Below are positions 58,945 through 64,000 of a stretch of 64,000 nt of DNA, in pieces. A model generated the notes under the pieces. That model had not been told where the DNA came from. It saw only the letters and a list, made by a program, of their open reading frames with translations, and ran no database searches. Both the position numbers and the translations under genes were made by a program. How positions within the stretch are numbered: the stretch's first letter is position 1; every line of letters begins with the position of its first letter. This DNA is from Chrysemys picta bellii (taxonomy: Eukaryota; Chordata; Testudines; Emydidae), in contig NC_088794.1 in assembly GCF_011386835.1 (NCBI RefSeq), forward strand, positions 67,466,434 through 67,530,433, given 5' to 3'.

Positions 58945-60226
58945 TCACAGGTTACCCTGCTCACTCTGGAACCTAGCTTTCAAAGCTTCCCGGATGCACA
59001 GCGTGTCCCGCTGGGCTCTTCTAATCGCCCGGGTGTCTGGTTGGGCGTAATCAGCAGCCAGGCGATTTGCCTCAACCTCCCACCCCGCCAAAAACGTCTC
59101 CCCATTGCTCTCACAGAGATTGTGGAGCACACAGCAAGCTGCAACAACAATGGGGATATTGGTTTCGCTGAGATCAAAGCGAGTCAGTAAGCTTCTCCAT
59201 CTCCCCTTGAGACGTCCAAAAGCACACTCTACCACCATTCTGCACTTGCTCAGCCGGTAGTTGAAGAGTTTTTTCACTGTCCAGGGTGCCTGTATAGGGC
59301 TTCATGAGCCAGGGCATTAGCGGGTAGGCTGGGTCCCCGAGGATGACTATAGGCATCTCCACATCCCCAACAGTTATTTTGTGGTCCGGGAAGTAAATAC
59401 CTTCCTGCAGCTGTCTAAACAGACCAGAGTTCCTGAAAATGCGAGCGTCATGAACCTTGCCCGGCCATCCGACGTTGATGTTGGTAAAACGTCCCCTATG
59501 GTCCACCGGTGCTTGCAGCACCATTGAAAAGTAGCCCTTTCGGTTAATGTACTGGCTGGCCTGGTGGTCCAATCCCAGGATAGGGATGTGAGTTCCATCT
59601 ATAGCCCCACCGCAGTTTAGGAATCCCATCGCAGCGAAGCCATCTATGATCACCTGCATGTTTCCCAGGGTCACTACTTTTGAGCGCAGTAGCTCAACGA
59701 TTGCGTTGGCTACTTGCATCACAGCAACCCCCACGGTAGATTTGCCCACTCCAAATTCATTGGCGACTGACCGGTAGCTGTCTGGCGTTGCAAGCTTCCA
59801 GAGGGCTATGGCCACTCGCTTCTGGACAGTCAGGGCTACTCGCATCTGGGTGTCCTTGCGCTTCAGGGCAGGGGACAGCAACTCACAAAGTTCCAGGAAA
59901 GTTCCCTTACGCATGCGAAAGTTTCGCAGCCACTGTGATTCATCCCAGACCTGCAGCACTATGCGGTCCCACCAGTCCGTGTTTGTTTCCCGGGCCCAGA
60001 ATCGCCGTTCCACAGCATCAACATGAGCCATTGCCACCATGATGACCACGGCGCAGGGTCCCGTGCTTTGTGAGAGGTCTATGCCCCTCTCAGACTTAAT
60101 GTCCTCACCGCGCTGCTGTAGCCTCCTCGCCCGATTTCTCAGCATCTGACTCTGAAAAAGGTGCATGATAAGGCGCGAGGTGTTGACAACGGCCATAACT
60201 GCAGCGATGATCGCAGCGGGCTCCAT
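58945..60226 (-). pseudogene. H1 HARBI1-like DDE transposase (single frameshift)
   Basis: The transposase cuts and pastes the element using an RNase H-fold DDE centre. The frame starts MEPAAIIAAVMAVVNTS at 60226 and runs open to the A-run on the - strand (T6 at 59269-59274), where one extra base shifts frame. The continuation (KLFNYRLSKCRMVVECAFGR) ends at 58945. Without the extra base the gene is 1281 bases, 427 codons including the stop, a typical Harbinger size. Catalytic residues are visible: Asp210 in CGGAIDGTHIPIL (59599-59597), Asp260 in GKVHDARIF (59449-59447) and Glu in VVECAFGRL (59229-59227). A helix-turn-helix-like segment (ALTVQKRVAIALWKLAT, then VANEFGVGKSTVG) lies near residues 130-170. 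A - strand AATAAA lies at 58825-58820. It may be active if the frameshift is an assembly error. Confidence 0.92.
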
Positions 60227-60608
60227 GCTCGCGGTGCTGTGGCGTGCGCGCTGTCAATCACCAGAAAAGTGCACGAACTGATTGCCCGCCGGCGCTTTCA
60301 CGGAGGGAGAGCGGGAGTGAGGGTTGAATGACGACAGTTAGCCAAAATCACTCTCGACACATTTTTTGCTCCAGCAGGCATTGGGGGCTCGACCCAGAAT
60401 TCCAATGGGCAGCGGGGACTGCGGGAACTGTGGGATAGCTACCCACAGTGCACCGCTTCCAATGTCGATGTGAGTCCACAACTAACGGGGCAAGCAAAGT
60501 CGAATTACTGTCCTTAGTGTGGATACACAAGTTCGACTTTGTAATATTGGTTACACAAATTCGCTTTAAGTAAAATCGAACTACTCTCGTAGTGTAGACA
60601 TACCCTTG

Positions 60609-60932
60609 GTTTTAACCTTACAGAGGAAGAAACTGAGGGTTTGAGCCACAAAAATCCCTTATGAAGTTTTGCTGCTGACTTCACTGTGAGCAAGACAGGG
60701 CCTTAAATATGTAAGCATAAGTGTTATCCCATTCTCCCCATCCCCGGTGCTATCACTTGATTTCAGGGATTTATTTGAGCAAGACCTATGGAGTGAAAAA
60801 CTTCCACTGATGTTCAGCTGCTTTTACAAATGACCTCTTGCCCACAAATTAAAGGAATACAGAGAGCTTAGGCACACCTGCTGGAAGCCCTGGTTTGATT
60901 GAGACACTCCCACATTTTCAACATCTGTCTCA
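60609..60932. other. Spacer between H1 and H2
   Basis: About 320 bases of unique-looking sequence including a short MIR-like stretch (TTACAGAGGAAGAAACTGAG). No gene. Confidence 0.5.
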
Positions 60933-61239
60933 GGGTATGTCTACACTACGAAATTAGGTCGAATTGATAGAAGCCGGTTTTATAGAAATCTGTTGTATAC
61001 AGTCGATTGTGTGTGTCCCCACATAAAATGCTCTAAGCGCATTAAGTCGGCGGACCGCGTCTACAGTACCAAGGCTAGCGTCGACTTCCGGAACGTTGCA
61101 CTGTGGGTAGCTATCCCACAGTTCCCACAGTCTCTGCCGTCCATTGGAATTCTGGGTTGAGATCCCAATGCCTGATGATGCAAAAACAGTGTCGCGGCGG
61201 GTTCTGGGTACATGTCGTCAGGCACCTCCCCCTCCATCA

Positions 61240-62030
61240 GAGCAACACCAGACAATCGATTCGCGCCTTTTTACCTGGGTTACCTGTGCAGACAACATAC
61301 CATGGCAAGCATGGAGCCCGCTCAGCTCAGCTCACCGTCACCATATGTCATCTGGGTGCCGGCAGACGTGGTACTGCATTGCTACACAATAGCAGCTAAT
61401 TGCCTTTTGGCAGTAGATGGTGCAGTATGACTGGTAGCCGTCATCGGCTATCTGGGTGCTGGCAGACATGGGGCTGCATTGCTATACAGCAGCAGCTCCT
61501 TGCCTTTTGGCAGTAGATAGTGTATTATGACTGGTATCCGTCGTCGTCATATTCCTCAGTGAGTTTGGTCAGAGGCACCTGGGCAGACATGTTTTGTCTC
61601 CTGGAGACTCAGTCCTGCCGGCAGTCCTATTGAACCGTCTTGACAATGATAGCAGGCAATCGTAATACAGCATCTTCTGCCAAGCACCCAGAAGATGCTG
61701 ATGGCTATCAGTCATGCTGCACCGTCTGCTGCCAGCCTAAGATGTAAAAGATAGATGGACCAGTTTTGTTCTGTATTCATTTGCTTCCCCCTCCCTCCAT
61801 GAAATCAAAGGCCTGCTAAACCCAGGGTTTTGAGTTCAATCTTTCGGGGGGCCATTCTGTGTGACAGTTGTTTGTGTCTCTCCCTGATGCACAGCCACCT
61901 TTGTAGATTTTAATTCCCTGTAAGCCATGTCATCACTCGCCCCTCCCTCCCTCCATTAGACAATAGTTTCGCGCCTTTTTTCAGCCCAGACGCCATAGCA
62001 CTGGGATCATGGAGCCCGCTCAGATCACCG
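61240..62030 (+). repeat. H2 leader with internal duplications
   Basis: A unit of about 95 bases occurs twice in tandem: 61347-61441 and 61448-61541 both contain TATCTGGGTGC-GGCAGAC or close variants and TTGCCTTTTGGCAGTAGAT. In addition, CATGGAGCCCGCTCAG occurs at 61308-61323 and again at the transposase start (62008-62023), each preceded by a TCGCGCCTTTTT motif. About 0.7 kb of leader therefore appears duplicated, or a start was captured twice. The first copy is followed by stops and is not coding. Confidence 0.65.
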
Positions 62031-63302
62031 CGGTAATTATGAGCACTATGAACACCACGCGCATTGTCCTGGAGTATATGCAGAGCCAGAACATGCCAAA
62101 GCAAAACCAGGCGAGGAGGCGATTGCAGCGATTGCAGCGCAGCGACGAGAATGATGAGGAAATTGACATGGACATAGACCTCTCACAAAGTACAGGCCCC
62201 AGCAATGTGCAAATCATGGTGTTACTAGGGGAGGTTCATGGCGTGGAACGCCGATTCTGGGCCCGGGAAACAAGCACAGACTGGTAGGACCGCATCGTGT
62301 TGCAGGTGTGGGACGATTCCCAGTGGCTGCGAAACTTTCGCATGTGTAAGGGCACTTTCATGGAACTTTGTGACTTGCTTTCCCCTGCCCTGAAGTGCCA
62401 GAATACCAGGATGAGAGCAGCCCTCACAGTTGAGAAGCGAGTGGCGATAGCCCTGTGGAAGCTTGCAACGCCAGACAGTCAGGAATCAATTTGGAGTGGG
62501 CAAATCTACAGTGGGGGCTGCTGTGATCCAAGTAGCCAACATAATCAAAGACCTGCTGATATCAAGGGTAGTGACTCTGGGAAACGTGCAAGTCATAGTG
62601 GATAGCTTTGCTGCAATGGGATTCCTAAACTGTGGTGGGGCGATAGACGGAACCCATATCCCTATCTTGGCACCGGAGCACCAAGCCATCGAGTACATAA
62701 ACCGCAAGGGGTATTTTTCAATGCTGCTGCAAGCCCTGTTGGATCACAAGGGACGTTTCACTAACATCAACGTGGGATGGCCGGGAAAGGTACATAATGC
62801 TCGCGTCTTCAGGAACTCTGGTCTGTTTCAAAAGCTGGAGGACCAGACTTTCTTCCCGGACCAGAAAATAACCGTTGGGGATGTTGAAATGCGAATAGTT
62901 ATCCTTGGGGACCCAGCCTACCCCTTAATGCCATGGCTCATGAAGCTGTACACAGGCAGCCTGGACAGTAGTCAGGACCTGTTCAACTATAGGCTGAGCA
63001 AGTGCCGAATGGTGGTAGAATGTTCATTTGGACGCTTAAAAGTGCGCTGGCGCAGTTTACTGACTTGGATAGACCTCAGCGAAACCAATATTCCAATTGT
63101 TATTGCTGCTTGCTGTGCGCTCCACAATATCTGTGAGAGTAAGGGGGAGACATTTATGGCGGGGTGGGAGGTTGAGGCAAATCGCCTGGCTGCTGATTAC
63201 GCGCAGCCAGACACCAGGGTGGTTAGAAGAGTACAGCAGGGCGCGATGTGCATCAGAGAAGCTTTGAAAACCAGTTTTGTGACTAGCCAGGCTACGGTGT
63301 GA
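62009..63302 (+). pseudogene. H2 HARBI1-like transposase (three lesions)
   Basis: It is the same protein as the H1 transposase. It starts MEPAQITAVIMSTMNTTR at 62009. Three lesions are visible. A TAG at 62285-62287 lies where H1 has Trp (DW-stop-DRIV versus DWWDRIV). An 11-base deletion near 62479 removes the YRSVANE region and shifts frame. In the active site the second catalytic residue is changed (GKVHNARVF at 62796-62798, where H1 has HDARIF). The first Asp (CGGAIDGTHIPIL) and the Glu (VVECSFGRL) are kept. The C-terminus (LAADYAQPDTR, REALKTSF) is collinear with H1, stop at 63300-63302. A + strand AATAAA is at 63416-63421. Confidence 0.92.
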
Positions 63303-63595
63303 AACTTCTGTTTGTTTCTTCTTGATGAACCCTCCCTTCCACCCCCCCGGTTCACTCTATTTCCCTGTAAACTAACCACCCTCCCCTCCCCCCTTCAAGC
63401 ACCGCTTGCAGAGGCAATAAAGTCATTGTTAATTCACATTCATGTATTCTTTATTAATTCATCACACAACTAGGGGGATAACTGCCAAGGTAGCCCGGGA
63501 GGGGTGGGAGAGGAGGGAAGGAAAAGGACACACTGCAGTTTAAAACTTTAAAACTTTAACTCTTATTGAAGGCCAGCCTTCTGATGCTTGGGCAA

Positions 63596-64000
63596 TCATC
63601 TAGGGTGGAGTGGCCAGAGGCCCCCCCACCGCATTCTTGGGCATCTGGGCGAGGAGGCTATGGAACTTGGGGAGGAGGGCTGTTGGTTACACAGGGGCTG
63701 TAGTGGCGGTCTCTGCTCCTGCTGTCTTTCCTGTAGCTCTACCATACGCTGGAGCATATCAGTTTGATGCTCCAGCAGCCGGAGCATCGACTCCTGCCTT
63801 CTGTCAGCAAGCTGACGCCACCTATCCTCTTCAGCCTGCCATTTGCTCGCTTCAGCCTGCGATTCATCCCGCCACCTCTCCTCTCGTTCATATTGTGCTT
63901 TTTTGCACTCTGACATTGACTGCCTCCACGCATTCTGCTTTGCTCTGTCAGCGTGGGAGGACATCTGGAGCTCCGAGAACATATCATCCCGAGTCCACCA
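63596..64000 (-). pseudogene. H2 Myb-like protein, 3' exon (continues past the window)
   Basis: It reads on the - strand from the window edge as WWTRDDMFSELQMSSHADRA, aligning with H1's KKRTWDEMFSELMVCSRAEA. A long Arg/Gln/Glu-rich predicted coiled coil follows, with RLLEHQTDMLQRMVELQERQ (H1: LMREQTDMLRRLVDVLQ), then a Pro/Ser tail and a stop at 63596. The basic and Myb domains and the upstream exon lie beyond 64000. No lesion is visible in this exon, but integrity of the whole gene cannot be judged. A - strand AATAAA is at 63455-63450. Confidence 0.8.

Larger units (their letters stand above)
55830..60605. mobile_element. H1: near-intact autonomous-type PIF/Harbinger transposon
   Basis: It is 4776 bp. 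The left terminus is GGCCTGGTCTACACTA and the right terminus TAGTGTAGACATACCC, an inverted copy. The trinucleotide TTG flanks both sides (55827-55829 and 60606-60608). It contains a Myb/SANT-like protein gene (+, two exons) and a HARBI1-like transposase gene (-, one exon), convergent. Each has one apparent single-base frameshift in a homopolymer. A third antisense frame lies in the intron of the first gene. Subterminal regions carry repeated TCGAATT/AATTCGA and AGCTATCCCACAG motifs. Autonomous Harbingers are known to need both proteins, so this is the most complete element in the window. Confidence 0.95.
19517..64000 (+). other. LGR4: LGR4 intron 1 (5' part, at least 44.5 kb)
   Basis: I found no leucine-rich-repeat exon of LGR4 and no other host exon on either strand after the donor. 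Human LGR4 also has a very long first intron, so the remaining window is best read as intron 1. The intron holds all elements listed below. A 72-base exon 2 could be missed by eye. Confidence 0.7.
60933..64000. mobile_element. H2: second PIF/Harbinger transposon (partial at window end)
   Basis: The left terminus GGGTATGTCTACACTACGAA at 60933 matches the H1 transposase-side terminus (GGGTATGTCTACACTACGAG read inward). The right end lies beyond 64000. The transposase runs + and the Myb-like gene runs -, the mirror image of H1, so H2 is the same type of element inserted in the opposite orientation. The transposase carries a nonsense codon, a deletion and a catalytic substitution, so H2 is older or less constrained than H1. 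Confidence 0.93.

Noticed and set aside
1..64000. CRISPR arrays, tRNA/rRNA genes, proviruses, operons
   Set aside because: I looked for regular spaced repeats, cloverleaf-like genes, LTR pairs and gag/pol-like frames and saw none that could be supported.

Overview
The window looks like nuclear DNA from a sauropsid, most probably a turtle. I infer this from the repeat content: CR1 LINEs, many hAT-type MITEs with 8-bp target-site duplications (TSDs), MIR-like SINE relics and large PIF/Harbinger transposons, together with one vertebrate gene. There are no bacterial-style genes, operons, CRISPR arrays, proviruses or RNA genes that I can support.

The only host coding sequence I can support is the first coding exon of LGR4 (R-spondin receptor), 19332-19516 on the + strand. 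It sits in a GC-rich promoter and ends in a GTAAGT donor at 19517. I did not find exon 2, so everything from 19517 to 64000 appears to be the first LGR4 intron (at least 44.5 kb). Positions 1 to about 18480 are the upstream intergenic region. In human the next gene upstream is LIN7C in the same orientation, so a LIN7C 3' flank is possible, but I see no LIN7C coding sequence.

Upstream region: a hAT MITE at 1145-1362, a fold-back repeat at 1481-1626, a second hAT MITE at 5651-5979, a decayed non-LTR retrotransposon with recognisable reverse-transcriptase blocks at 7900-9830, and MIR-like and palindromic relics at 16745-17215.

Intron, 19.5-41 kb: mostly non-repetitive AT-rich sequence with short elements. 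The hAT MITEs at 25964-26183, 29201-29528 and 33217-33807 have perfect 8-bp TSDs. The one at 37822-38192 has a 7/8 TSD. A Harbinger-type MITE interrupts a MIR-like SINE at 22257-22538.

Intron, 41-64 kb: this part is dominated by three Harbinger elements of related type, called here H3 (41456-45385, old), H1 (55830-60605, nearly intact) and H2 (60933 to past 64000, decayed), plus a 5'-truncated CR1 at 52321-54640. Each Harbinger has the same convergent layout: a Myb/SANT-like DNA-binding protein gene with one intron runs inward from one end, and a HARBI1-like DDE transposase gene runs inward from the other. H1 and H3 also share a third, antisense reading frame inside the intron of the Myb-like gene. 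That frame is the most interesting candidate in the window. H1 is broken only by two apparent single-base frameshifts, both in homopolymer runs.
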